Part shown: positions 45,596-56,334 of the stretch, in pieces
How positions within the stretch are numbered: the stretch's first letter is position 1
Layout: every line of letters starts with the position of its first letter
NCBI GenBank assembly: GCA_024734495.1
Contig: JALMQS010000841.1
Location: 1,101,626 to 1,165,625 of the forward strand
DNA from: Forficula auricularia
Taxonomy: Eukaryota > Arthropoda > Insecta > Dermaptera > Forficulidae
Length of the DNA stretch: 64,000 nt
Direction: 5' to 3'
Program-made: the position numbers and the translations under genes
Notes under the pieces: model-generated
Seen by the model: the letters and a program-made list of their open reading frames with translations, nothing else
Told to the model about the DNA's origin: nothing
The model's database searches: none

Positions 45596-47385
45596 GATTA
45601 ACTCTCGAAACTCAACGACTCTACGCTTCAAGGCTAGAGGACACTGCAAGCACATACTGGTAAATAATAATAACAAAAATAGCTGTGAAAATGAACACGC
45701 CAAGCTTAAATAAAATAAACTTTGTAAGAATCGTGCAAGTTTATATCCAAGTATTGCTATTATACTAAAACGTAAAAGACGAAATAAGAACAATCTAAAT
45801 AAAAAATATCTAATGTGATTTAGATTTATTGATTTCTCGAAACGCAACTGTTCTACCCCTTGAAAGTAGAGGATACTGCAAGCATATACTGATTAATATT
45901 AATAACAAAAATAGCTATATTGAAAAAGGATCCGTCAAGCCTGAATTAAACAAACTCTGTAAAAATCATGCAAGTTTTCATCCAAGTTTTGCTACTAAAA
46001 CCTACAAGATGAAATAAGAACATTCTAAAGAAAAATATCTATTGTGATTTAGATTGATTGATTTCTCGAAACGCAACTGTTCTACCCCTTGAAAGTAGAG
46101 GATACTGCAAGCATATACTGATTAATATTAATAACATAAATAGCTATATTGAAAAAGGAATCCGTCAAGCCTGAATTAAAAACCGACTGTCAAAAATCAA
46201 ATGCAACGTTTAAAATACACTCAAAGCGTATGCAATAACTATTACCTTACTTAGATGACAACTAAACGACGACATATCTAACACGAAAATTACTGTTTGC
46301 AGTCGGTGCCAAACATGATACCTTTCATGAATCCTACTAAAACCTACAAGATGAAATAAGAACATTCTAAAGAAAAATATCTATTGTGATTTAGATTGAT
46401 TGATTTCTCGAAACGCAACTGTTCTACCCTTGAAAGTAGAGGATACTGCAAGCATATACTGATTAATATTAATAACAAAAATAGCTATATTGAAAAAGGA
46501 TCCGTCAAGCCTGAATTAGATAAACTCTGTAAAAATCATGCAAGTTTTCATCCAAGTTTTGCTACTAAAACCTACAAGATGAAATAAGAACATTCTAAAG
46601 AAAAATATCTATTGTGATTTAGATTGATTGATTTCTCGAAACGCAACTGTTCTACCCCTTGAAAGTAGAGGATACTGCAAGCATATACTGATTAATATTA
46701 ATAACAAAAATAGCTATATTGAAAAAGGATCCGTCAAGCCTGAATTAAATAAACTCTGTAAAAATCATGCAAGTTTTCATCCAAGTTTTGCTACTAAAAC
46801 CTACAAGATGAAATAAGAACATTCTAAAGAAAAATATCTATTGTGATTTAGATTTATTGATTTCTCGAAACGCAACTGTTCTACCCCTTGAAAGTAGAGG
46901 ATACTGCAAGCATATACTGATTAATATTAATAACAAAAATAGCTATATTGAAAAAGGATCCGTCAAGCCTGAATTAAATAAACTCTGTAAAAATCATGCA
47001 AGTTTTCATCCAAGTTTTGCTACTAAAACCTACAAGATGAAATAAGAACATTCTAAAGAAAAATATCTATTGTGATTTAGATTGATTGATTTCTCGAAAC
47101 GCAACTGTTCTACCCCTTAAAAGTAGAGGATACTGCAAGCATATATTGATTAATATTATTATAATAACTAAAATAGCTATATTGAAAAAGGCTCCGTCAA
47201 CCTGAGTTAAATAAACTCTGCAAAAAGCATGCAAGTTTTCTTCCAAGTTTTGCTACTAAAACCTATAAGAACATTCTAAAGAAAAATAATCTATTGTGAT
47301 TTAGATTTATTGATTTCTCGAAACGCAACTCTTCTGCCCCTTGAAAGTAGAGGATACCGCAAGCATATACTGATTAATAATAATA
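45596..47385 (+). repeat. satellite array, ~229-bp monomer
   Basis: The landmark GATTTCTCGAAACGCAACTG recurs at 45831, 46060, 46402, 46630, 46859, 47088 and (as CAACT) 47312, preceded by one diverged unit at about 45596. Spacing is 229, 342 (composite), 228, 229, 229 and 224. The central units are nearly identical while the first and last are diverged, the usual pattern of arrays homogenised by unequal exchange. Each unit has a 62-codon frame, a by-product of the repeat. Confidence 0.95.
46184..46338 (+). mobile_element. diverged family P palindrome inside a satellite monomer
   Basis: Between AACCGACTGTCAAAAATC and GCAGTCGGTGCCAAACATG lie words matching family P (AAATACACT, ACAACTAAACGACGA). 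It replaces roughly half of one monomer, as the satellite resumes at CCTACTAAAACCTACAAG. The substitutions relative to family P copies elsewhere are numerous, so this insertion is old, or the copy has evolved with the array. Confidence 0.75.
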
Positions 47386-48265
47386 AATCTCCATTTTTTA
47401 TTCTCTCTGAATGATTTCTTAACATATGAATTGTGTAGTACATGTTGTATTTGTGTATGTGTTATTTAGTTTACGGATTTTGTTTATCTGAAAATCTGTT
47501 CATGGAAGTAAAGGTATACACCTCACATGTTGCAGCTTAAACTTTCGCCCATCTTCACAGATTGTGGTTGCAAATTTGTTTAGAAAACCCTTTCTTCTAA
47601 ACAGCTCTCGATCTTCCTTTCCATGAATTGGGATCCTGCCAACTGAACTGAAATAGTAAATGTCAAAATAAAGTAAAAATGTAAATATTTTTAGATGAAC
47701 TGTAGCAAATAATATTTTTCAAATAGAGAAGTATGGTTAATTTTCTTCATTAAATATTCAAAAGTTTTGAAATTATTATAAAGATAATTTAAAAATACAA
47801 CACCTACATCATTTTCTATAAATACCAAGGCGGTAAATAATCTCAGAGAAAGATTATTGTGCTAAATAACATAGAGACAGGTACATACATTCACAGACAA
47901 GGACATTGGTAAAAGTCCATTATGTTAATCGATAGTTTTTGCAAATACTTTTCTTGAATTAAGTAAAACATGATAATTTCATAGATAAACTTTTTCTTAA
48001 AAATTTTTTATTTTTTCTATCAATTTGTTTTTTGTTTAGTTTCTTATAGAGAGAAATATTATAAACACAATTAATTTAAGATTATTTGGAAAATGTTTGA
48101 AAATATAATAAAGAAAATGTCAAATTCACACCAAGTGAAAACTATATTTGCAGACATTTTATTATATAAAAATAAATAAAATATAATTAAAAAAAGAACA
48201 ACAACAAACAAACAATAAAACAAAAACAACAACAATAATAATAACTTTTTTTTGCAACGAAATTT
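47386..48265. other. noncoding AT-rich, nothing recognised
   Basis: No frame, RNA gene or repeat supported. A moderately complex patch at 47500-47640 contains TGTTGCAGCTTAAACTTTCG. Confidence 0.4.
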
Positions 48266-48275
48266 TCTCTGGAGA

Positions 48276-48600
48276 GAGACGGACTGGTATAAATTTTAAT
48301 TGAATGTAATGGAAGGCAGCCCAGGGGTAGTGAGGAAAGAAAAAATTAACACATATCAAATAAGGTGTAATTTATTGGAATCCTTCCTCATTTCCTTTCA
48401 AACCGACGTTTCGGAGGATTTTCCCTCCTTCTTTATTGACCCTTTGAAACCCTGAAGAAGGAGGGAAAAATCCTCCGAAACGTCGGTTTGAAAGGAAAGG
48501 AGGAAGGTTTCCAATAAATTACACCTTATTTGATATGTGTTAATTTTTCTTTCCTCACTTCCCCTGGGCTGCCTTCCATTACATTCAATTAATAATAATA
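48276..48600. mobile_element. Penelope-like fold-back (copy 2)
   Basis: It begins GAGACGGACTGGTATAAAT, as in copy 1. Arms 48299-48433 and 48455-48589 are inverted copies over about 135 bp, with CAGCCCAGGGGTAGTG and, inverted, CACTTCCCCTGGGCTG. They contain CCTCCGAAACGTCGG. An (AAT)n run follows the right arm. Outside the short conserved block, the arms differ in sequence from copy 1, so each inverted repeat carries its own unrelated DNA. Confidence 0.78.
48441..48495 (+). ncRNA. hammerhead ribozyme-like motif (copy 2)
   Basis: Stem I pairs CCTTT-G-AAACC (48441-48451) with GGTTT-G-AAAGG (48485-48495): ten base pairs around one G-G mismatch. The core CTGAAGA is at 48452-48458, then one extra A (48459). 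Stem II is GGAGG/CCTCC (48460-48464, 48472-48476) with a 7-nt loop. GAAACGTC (48477-48484) supplies the second core strand, an ACGT palindrome in place of stem III, and a GTC cleavage triplet. The extra A matches copy 1. The opposite strand lacks the CTGAAGA core. Activity is untested. Confidence 0.55.
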
Positions 48601-49107
48601 ATAATAATAATATATTATTATTATTAGATTATCCGGAGGTCCATGTGGGCCAGGGTTTAAAAAAAAAAAAGGTGAAATTATTCCAGCGCAAGGTGAGAAA
48701 GTGCATTAACTCGGATAATAATAATAAACTGCAATGGAACATTTTCATCTTATTCAGTATTCATGGTTGTTTGTTGAAACAAATAAAATTGCTAGGTGAA
48801 AATATATTAGATTTAGCCTAAAAGAATAATATTAAAAGTTCTCTTTGGAAAGATTATTGAAAAAAAGACATCAGCAAGCTATAAATTTATTAATGAATTT
48901 TTTTCAGTACAGGGAGGAGGATTCTTTAATCTAAAAAGGAATCGGGTTTAATTAAAAATTAAAAAAAAAACTCATTAAGTATTATTCGAGAAAGCTCTAC
49001 ACAATGCAAAACTTAATTTTTGTAGACCATGAGATTTTGTTTATGATTTTCTGAAAAATATTTTTTTCCCCTATTTGGGAGCAAAATTGATTTCTCTTTT
49101 TATTGGT
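48601..49107. other. noncoding with AAT and A microsatellites
   Basis: (AAT)n lies at about 48591-48625. No coding frame is supported; the 94-codon frame at 48537-48821 runs through the Asn-coding repeat. Confidence 0.45.
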
Positions 49108-49700
49108 TATTTATAAATAAATAAATAAATAAATAAATCTTTATTTCTCGACCTGCTTAGAGGCACAAGTCCTCGGTGGCTAGGTCCTCCAAACATCAAT
49201 ACAATCTAGCTACAATACATTAATAAACATCAATACAAATTAATTACAACAATTTAACAAATAATAAACAAGTAAAAAAAAAAAAAAAAAAAAGAAAAAA
49301 AAATAGAAATGTATGCTCATTAACAAATAACATGACCATAGATTTCCATCAAAAGACAAAAAGTAATTTAAAAATTCCGCGCAAAAACCCGATACCAGGA
49401 ACAAGCGACGCATTAGCCATCCCGACATTTGCCATAAGCTGTTAAGGAAACCTGGTCAAAACCTTAACAAGGATGGTATGACCTCTCTCTACCTCACCTA
49501 ATCTCTGCTTGTGAGAACTAAATAAAAATTTTGCACAACTCTAGGACATTAGGACTTGACAAAATTTATAATTGATTTAATCATAGGGGGCAGAGGACTA
49601 TAATCCCAAGTAGTAACAGACAGACTGTTCCACAAATCAATGCCAGATCCTACAAATGAATGTAAACCGATATTTTTCAAGAATCTTGGAAATTAATGGA
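49108..49700 (-). mobile_element. 3' end of a non-LTR retrotransposon
   Basis: On the minus strand the sequence ends in GAGAAATAAAGATTTATTTA repeats, that is, a poly-adenylation word followed by a short simple-repeat tail as in CR1/Jockey-type LINEs. Upstream it has a 3' UTR with CACCGAGGACTTGTGCC and an internal T run. A peptide relic (49549-49690) precedes it. The 5' portion is missing, typical of truncated LINE insertions. Confidence 0.65.
49549..49690 (-). pseudogene. C-terminal relic of a LINE reverse transcriptase polyprotein
   Basis: The minus-strand frame reads GLHSFVGSGIDLWNSLS and continues to FVKS before a TAA stop. The pattern F..SGI.LWNSL followed about 20 residues later by a short helix and stop is the usual C-terminal ending of many Jockey/CR1-like reverse transcriptases. 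An in-frame TAA upstream breaks the frame, so it is dead. Confidence 0.6.
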
Positions 49701-50989
49701 AATTCAGCCATTTTGTAGGTCCCTATCATTTTCAGCTCTTTTGTTAGTATTAAGAGATTTGATGTTGACTTTCTCGTTTATTTCAATTTGTTCTTATTTT
49801 TGAAACCAAAGAGGAATTGCCAGGGGTAGTGGTGATGGGGGGGGGGGGGATTGGGGGCTAAAATCTTCCTTAGTGGGAATTCTGAACTTTGAAAGATTAT
49901 GATTTTGAGCCTGCCTTTGACTTAGTAATTCCTGTCCACCCTCTTTCGTTTATATAAAAAAAGATACCTGTTATAAACTAAAAACTCGACAAACATATTC
50001 TCATAACATACGAATTATCTGACTTGTACTTTTTAGTATTATTTGTTGAAGCTCTGGGTGAATTTCGACTTAGTGATACATCTCCTTTAGCTATCTATTC
50101 CATTGACTTTTTTTTTATTATTTCGGTTTGAATTCCACTGTTATTAATAAAATATAAAAAATATAAAATAAAAGATTATTTATTTACCCTCTTTCAGTAA
50201 TATTTCCTTATTGCTTTTCTATTAATCATATATTTTTTTTGTGAAAACAAATGTACTACATGCATTAAATATATTTTATTAGAAAACAAAAGTAATAAAT
50301 TAGAATGTGAAGATTTATTTATTATCTATTATTATGTTATTTGTTTATACAATCCAATCTTTCTTTGTTTCAGATTTAAACGACATGCATTTGGAGTCTG
50401 GTATCTGGCCGTAAAATTTATTCCAGACGTGAATCTAAGCCCGAATGATATCTTCAGATTTTCTAATTTTCTACTGAAGTGTGTGTGGTATGCTTCAAAT
50501 TTCTTCACCAACAATAATTGTTGAAAAAACCAGTAAGTCATTGATCAAAATTGTTGTTTGTTTACATTAAAGATATATTTTATTAATCTTAAATTAACCA
50601 AAATTTGCAAAGAAATTTAATTAAATTAATTTTCTCTATGAATGACAAGAATTTCAGAAGTAGTTACTAATATCAGATACTATATAAATGGTTTATTACT
50701 CTTAATTTTAATAAAATTGAAAAATTTTATTGTTCAGAGTAGAAGCGTTGTTTTTTTAAGGGTAAATCAAAGAGGGTGCCATCTGATGCAAATAATTATA
50801 TACACATATGCATAAATGAATATAATAATTATATTATTGATATTTGGCATGCTATAGTAAATATGTTGCTTAACTTGGGTTCTGTTATGAGAATTGGAGT
50901 TAATTTTTGAAAACACCATGTAATAATGGCTTATAACAGCTGACCTAGACCAAGTATTGTTTGCCTCTAACAGAACTTCATTTTTTTAG
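49701..50989. other. noncoding AT-rich region
   Basis: A G run of about 14 lies near 49838. No gene is supported; the minus frame at 50541-50332 has no motif. Confidence 0.45.
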
Positions 50990-50997
50990 GTCTAAAC

Positions 50998-51387
50998 CAG
51001 TGGTTCCCAACCTTTTGTGGCCCATCTCCCCCTTTCTGAAGGTTGACTAGCACCTATCGCCCCCTGTTTATTTTCATTGTATGCCTAATTTTAATTTGAA
51101 GTAAAATGTAAATAATAAAGCAGTTTTATTACCCTAGGTATATAAAAACAACCAAAGCAGTTTTATCCGGTCACTCTTAAATAAAATAGAAAAAAAATTA
51201 AAATGTACGTTTTTACAGATTATTCTTAAGAACAACTGTACAGGTTCTATTGTACAATACTATTTTAATCCCCCCCCCCCCTTGAATACTCATCGCCCCC
51301 AAATCACCCCCCAACACTTATTTATTGGCCCCCTGATAACCCAAATCGCCCACTTGGGGGCGATCGCCCCCAGATTGGAAACCACTG
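50998..51387 (+). mobile_element. hAT-type MITE, 390 bp
   Basis: Termini CAGTGGTTCCCAACC and, inverted, GATTGGAAACCACTG, with sub-terminal runs rich in CCCCC. Flanks gtctaaac (50990-50997) and gtccaaac (51388-51395) form an 8-bp duplication with one change. CAGTGGTT ends are classical for hAT elements. A 65-codon frame in its right half is incidental. Confidence 0.9.
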
Positions 51388-51395
51388 GTCCAAAC

Positions 51396-51975
51396 AAAGA
51401 AATTCAAAGTTTTTACACTTTTCCTTCAAAAGCAAAAGTAGCTCAAACTCTGCGTGGCGACCTCCTGGTCAATTTTTGAGAATTTCCAAAATGCGAAAAA
51501 AAATATAATTAAATAGGAACACAAATCACCAATTGAAAATAAAATATTTCTTTGTATTGTATCCGAAAAAGAGAGCTGCTTCGTAAAGGGATCCAACTCG
51601 AACCGATTTCAAAAATTAAAAATCAAACGAATTGAGAAAGTTTAAAAAAGTGTAAATACAAAAAAAAAGAATAAAAAAATAAGATTTTTCTTTCTATTAT
51701 AATAACTGTTAATATATTGCTCCTAAAAATTGTCTTCTGATCTACTGGTACAAAGTTTAGAAAGCACAACCCTGTAATGTTTACCGTTAGTACATCCAAT
51801 AGCATTAAAGATTGTTTAAATTTTCTTCTAAGCCGAAGAATGTTTTGACACAACAACTTGCCGCTTGCCTCAAGTCAATTCTTTAAGTTCTTTTAAGGCC
51901 CCGCATCTGATATTTAACTTTATCTGGGAAAAATTCTAATCTAACTCTTCGTCTTCTCTTTCATACCACAACATC
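51396..51975. other. noncoding spacer
   Basis: No feature was recognised. The minus frame at 51856-51623 has no motif. Confidence 0.4.
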
Positions 51976-51977
51976 TA

Positions 51978-52728
51978 GTCCAAGAGCTGGTGACACATTT
52001 TGACTACGGATTTGACCCAACTAGAAATAATGCGTAATAGTACCGTCTATGATGGTTGTACAGGGAATGGCCAGTCTGGCTGGCTGTAGCAGGTGGACCA
52101 GGTACTGCGCATGGTGTGAGTGCGGTAAAAAATACATATATATTAAAAAATATTTTTGACCCACAATGAAATTATAAAAATTATAATTTATAGTCAATTA
52201 TAAACATAATATATTCACTCCAGACCATTTGAGTGGTGGAACGTGGAACCAGACCACCCCAAAGTGTATTTTTACAACATGAAAAAAAATATTAAAATTG
52301 TAATTATTTGTTTCATTAAATAATTATAAAGTAATCATGTGTGATTTAAATAAAAATTTAAACTTTAATCAAATTAATCACAAAAATTAAAGCTTCAACA
52401 GCTTCATTACTAATGAAAAAATATTTGATGCTATTTTTTTCATGTTGTAAAAATACACTTTGGGTGGTCTGGTTCCACGTTCCACCACTCAAATGGTCTG
52501 GAGTGAATATATTATGTATATAATTGACTATAAATTATAATTTTTATAATTTCATTGTGGTTCAAAAATATTTTTTAACACCGCACTCACACCATGCGCA
52601 GTACCTGGTCCACCTGCTACAGCCAGCCAGACTGGCCATTCCCTGTACAACTATCATAGACGGGACTATTACGCATTATTTCTAGTTGGGTCAAATTCGT
52701 AGTCAAAATGTGTCACCAGCTCTTGGAC
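51978..52728. mobile_element. 751-bp fold-back element with ~300-bp inverted repeats and TA target
   Basis: Arms of about 300 bp (51978-52280 and 52440-52728) start GTCCAAGAGCTGGTGACAC and end as its inverse, flanked by TA on both sides (51976-51977, 52729-52730). Arm identity is high, with GCCAGTCTGGCTGGCTG and GGTACTGCGCATGGTG in each. The ~155-bp AT-rich loop codes for nothing. The TA target suggests Tc1/mariner mobilisation. The near-identical arms imply recent origin or repair by gene conversion. Confidence 0.9.
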
Positions 52729-52730
52729 TA

Positions 52731-53225
52731 ATCCAAAATATCTCTCAATTTGAGTAGATGCCTATCAACTGAGCCCTTCTCTTTTCTCCACTATTACAAC
52801 AGGGCTCTTTTTTCTTTTATATCTTGGAAAACTTATAATTCAATCTACCATACTCATTTAATTTTCAACAATTTCAAACAATTCAATTTTTTAACTCATC
52901 TTCATTCTTTGGTGCAAGGCTGAATTTCTAGTTAATAGGTTTCCTAACCTTGAAAATTACTGATAAAATTGCAACCCCTTAGGGGTAGATGGCATTGTCA
53001 AAGCAAAAGTAGCCCAAATGAATTTAAGGAAATGTTTCTTTCCATGATAAAATGTCCCGCAAAACCTTTCGAAATATTTATTATTCTTAACAAATTTATT
53101 CACAAAATATTTAAAATATTCTTACATCTTTACAAATTGCATTTGAAAGTACATACATACCTTCATGTTAAATTCTATCCATCCATTTGAAACTAAATAA
53201 ATATTATTAAAGCATATAAGAAGAG
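52731..53225. other. noncoding spacer
   Basis: Nothing recognised; a 73-codon frame near 52969 has no motif. Confidence 0.4.
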
Positions 53226-53600
53226 AAACTGTTTCTTATTAGTTTGCCAACGGGATATCGACTTTTAATATCCCATCCACGTAACATTTGATAGCAAATA
53301 TGCCCTTTGCCCTCTCTATTATTCCATGCCCTTTTCTCATTAAATGCTACCGTACATGCCGATCGTCAGAAAGTTCTTTCCTATCGCTTACGAGAAAGTG
53401 ATTTAATGATTATCTATCTCGTTTTCAAATAATTTGACTGACATCTTTTCATTTTTTTTTCTTTCGTCTATTCTATTAAACTAATAATTTTTTAAAATAT
53501 TTATTCGAGAGCTGTATTTATTTATCTTACATCTTTTTGTACCCCTTTTCGTATTATTTGAAGCCTGCCTGCCAAACGGTCCGAAGTGTTGAATTCCCTC
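53226..53600. promoter_or_regulatory. unique complex block, candidate regulatory DNA
   Basis: The interval includes AACGGGATATCGAC, GCTACCGTACATGCCGATCG and TCCTATCGCTTACGAGAAAG, with few homopolymers and no repeat match in the window. No open frame. The assignment is by complexity only. Confidence 0.22.
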
Positions 53601-53811
53601 ATTTTTTTTTAAAAAATCTCTAAAAAGCAGAAAAAACATTTTCAATCATTATTTTGTCTGTGTCTGCCTGTCTGGATTCTAAAAACCTCCATAACTCAAG
53701 AAGAGAAGTTGTACTTTGTTCAGTCTGATGCGACAATGTTTTTTTATTTGTTTTTTTTTCAAAACGAAGAACAATTTTTAGCATCACAATTTTTTTCTCA
53801 AAACACAATAC

Positions 53812-54246
53812 AGTTGACTCCGGTACAACGCGGGCGTATCGTAAATCGCGTTATACGGGGCATACATTATCAGATCAATTTCTGTAACTTTAATCACGCC
53901 CAGCCTTGCTTGTCTTCGGTGATGCCTTAATTAAAAATTCTCGTACAGGTTTGGAACCATATACATCCATTATTGCTTCTTGCGATAGTGAATAAATGTT
54001 AAATACGGAGGTGCATACATGTATTTTTATTAAATGTTGAATAAAATTATTTTTCTCTTAAATTTTTAAATGTGTATTTATTACTAATTTTTTTATAAAC
54101 CGCTGCTTCGTCAGCTTCAAAAATCAGAAACTATGTGAAAATGTTAAATTTATCTTACGCGTTATACGGGACTGTTTATCGCGGTATATGAGAAGCTACT
54201 AGTAGCAATTTTCGCTGCGTTATACGAATTTGCGTTTTACGAGAGT
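53812..54246 (+). mobile_element. decayed pogo/Tigger-like element
   Basis: The left end is CAGTTGACTCCGGTACAACG, with CGTATCG and CGCGTTATACGGGG behind it. The right end is CGTTATACGAATTTGCGTTTTACGAGAG. Both flanks have TA (53809-53810 region and 54246-54247). Repeated GCGTTATACG words near CAG termini are typical of Tigger-like inverted repeats. The alignment of the two ends is imperfect. Confidence 0.45.
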
Positions 54247-54485
54247 ATATGTAGGTACCTATATTTATTTATTTATTTATAAATGCCCATATACTTTATA
54301 TTATACACTTAGGAATATGAGGCAATCCACGCCAAACCGACCATCGAAATATTTTGGGATTTTTGTTTCAAATTAAACTTTCCCATCTTGTAGTGTGTAT
54401 CGGAAGAAGCTTCTGCGCCTTTGACCAAATTTTTCGGCTGAGTATCTAATAAGATCTTTATTTCTCGGTATTTACATTCTTCATA
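54247..54485. other. noncoding spacer
   Basis: Nothing recognised. Confidence 0.35.
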
Positions 54486-54487
54486 AA

Positions 54488-55027
54488 ACAGTGTGGGGTA
54501 TAAAGATCTACCACATTTTGAAGAGGTATAAAAAATGAAAAAATTTAACTAGAAAAAAACTGAATGTGTTTTTTAAAAGAACATAAAATAAATTTTTACT
54601 TTGTCCAATGCATGCCAAACATGGGTAAAATTCTAGCCATTTAGACCAAATTCAACCAAATTTTGTATACATATTCTATGGATCCCCAGAAGACTACAAA
54701 TGCAAAAACTAAACTCCCAAAATCGTTGGGGAGGGACAAAAACGAAAATTCTAGCTCTTTCGACCAAACTATGTATAATTTGGTTAGTTTTTGCATTTCT
54801 AGCATTCCGATGGGGGAGGGGAGTATAGAAAATTTGGTTGAGTTTGGTCAAAATGGCTAGAATTTTCATTTGTGACCTCCCCTTTTTTTTCTAATAATGT
54901 TTAAAACACATTTTAAAAAATATATATTTTATGTTCTTTTAAAAAATATATTCAGTTTTTTCTAGTTAAATTTTTTCATTTTTTATACCTCTTCAAAATG
55001 TGGTAGGATCTTTATGCCCCACCCTGT
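54488..55027. mobile_element. 540-bp fold-back related to family M interior
   Basis: The outer arms run from ACAGTGTGGGGTATAAAG and end, inverted, as CTTTATGCCCCACCCTGT. They continue through ACATTTTGAAGAGGTATAAA and CTAGAAAAAAACTGAATG for about 100 bp. The inner halves carry AATTCTAGCCATTTAGACC... and GGTCAAAATGGCTAGAATT in inversion, with family M words (AAATTTTGTATACATA, CCCCAGAAGACTA). A palindrome of family M sub-blocks seems to have acquired different termini. Confidence 0.65.
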
Positions 55028-55640
55028 ACTTTGGAGAGAATCTAACCTATAGTATCGTTAGATTAAAAAAAACAAAAACAATAAAAGAAACTCGATTTTA
55101 ATTTTAATTAACGTTTGATAAATTAATATAGGTATTTTTTTGTATAATTGAAAATGACTAGTGTTTAAGATATCTTATTGCATCCTCTTTCTCGCCTTTT
55201 CTAATCCACAAGCTCCACTGTGCTTAAACATGTTAAAAGCGACAATACCGTTGATTTACAAGGAATAAATTAAAAACAAATTCTTTGGTCTTCTTCGGCA
55301 AAAAACATTTTAAAATCATATATCTTGGAAGTTAATCAACATGACGCCTAATTAGTTTTTGGATTAATGACATTGTGCTCTTGGCTTATTAAAATGTCTA
55401 TTCTAATTATACATTTTTTCATTTTTTTTTCAACTTTATCTCTTGAGATAAAATCTTACCTGACGGCAAAATAACATTTTATTTATAATTCAAGTTTCTT
55501 CTAAGTAATTTATTCAATGATTTCATTTCCGTACAGCATCTCTAATTTTCCTTCAGTTTAAATTACTGATTCATATCATTCTAAACTGGTTTTAACCCTT
55601 TATATTTTTTGAAAAATAATAAATAAAATCACTTTACTAG
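55028..55640. other. noncoding AT-rich, nothing recognised
   Basis: No frame or repeat. CTCTTGAGATAAAATCTTAC and TGACGGCAAAATAAC (about 55440) recall 25680-25710 (TGATGAGATAAAAATC, AAGGCAAAATAAC), so another diverged repeat pair exists. Confidence 0.4.
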
Positions 55641-55645
55641 AAAAA

Positions 55646-56334
55646 ATAAGCTGGCGTGTTCTGATGTCGGCATCCACTTGACTTTACCATAGAGCCTGGA
55701 CCCTAAAATTATTTATAATCATGTAGGGAGGGGTTAGTTTTTGCATTTTTATACTCCTGGGGTCCCACTTATTATGTATACAAAATTTCGTTGAGTTTGG
55801 TAAATCGCCAAGATTTTCATTTTTTGACCCTACCCCCCCCCCCCCCCATTTTGGGCGGTTAGTTTTTGCATTTTTAGACTTCTGGGGTCCACTGATTATG
55901 TATACAAAATTTGGTTTAGTTTGCTCAAATAACCTAGATTTTTTATTTTTAACTCCCCCCCCTTAATTTTGGGTCGATATGCACCAAAATCTAATCAGCT
56001 CTTAATCTCAATGGACCAAAACTAGGTGTGAAATTTGGTTTCGATATTCAAACTAGTTTTTGAGCTAGCTCGTCCACAAAAATTTGGAAACGCACAGACT
56101 AACAGACAACCAGATAGACTAACTAACTAACAGACATTTTGACAAAACAATTATCTCGAAACTATAATTTTTTTGATGTTCACTTATTATAGCTTTTTTG
56201 TAGAGCGAAATGCCAAGGTTTCGCTCAATTTTTTTAATCAAAATAGTTTCAGCCGTTTTTGAGATATTTCGAAAAAAAAACACTTTTTTCATGCTTGATT
56301 ACAATACTTGACCATACCCTGTATGGTAAAGTAA
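55646..56334 (+). mobile_element. family M element (copy E, near full length)
   Basis: The start is AAGCTGGCGTGTTCTGATG and the end CCATACCCTGTATGGTAAAG. It has two poly-C sub-blocks. On the minus strand from the ATG at 56292 a frame reads MKKVFFFRNISKTAETILI and on through IERNLGISLYKKAIISEH. It agrees with copies A to D in frame across the T/A homopolymer. Confidence 0.85.

Noticed and set aside
45829..47045. Four almost identical 62-codon frames as a possible gene family
   Set aside because: They are the same frame in units of a 229-bp satellite. The diverged end units do not conserve it, and the composite unit breaks it.
45596..47385. CRISPR-like repeat/spacer structure
   Set aside because: Units are contiguous 229-bp monomers without unique spacers, in a eukaryotic context.
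54663..54869. Overlapping frames on both strands at 54.6-54.9 kb
   Set aside because: They lie in the inverted inner halves of a fold-back, so each mirrors the other.
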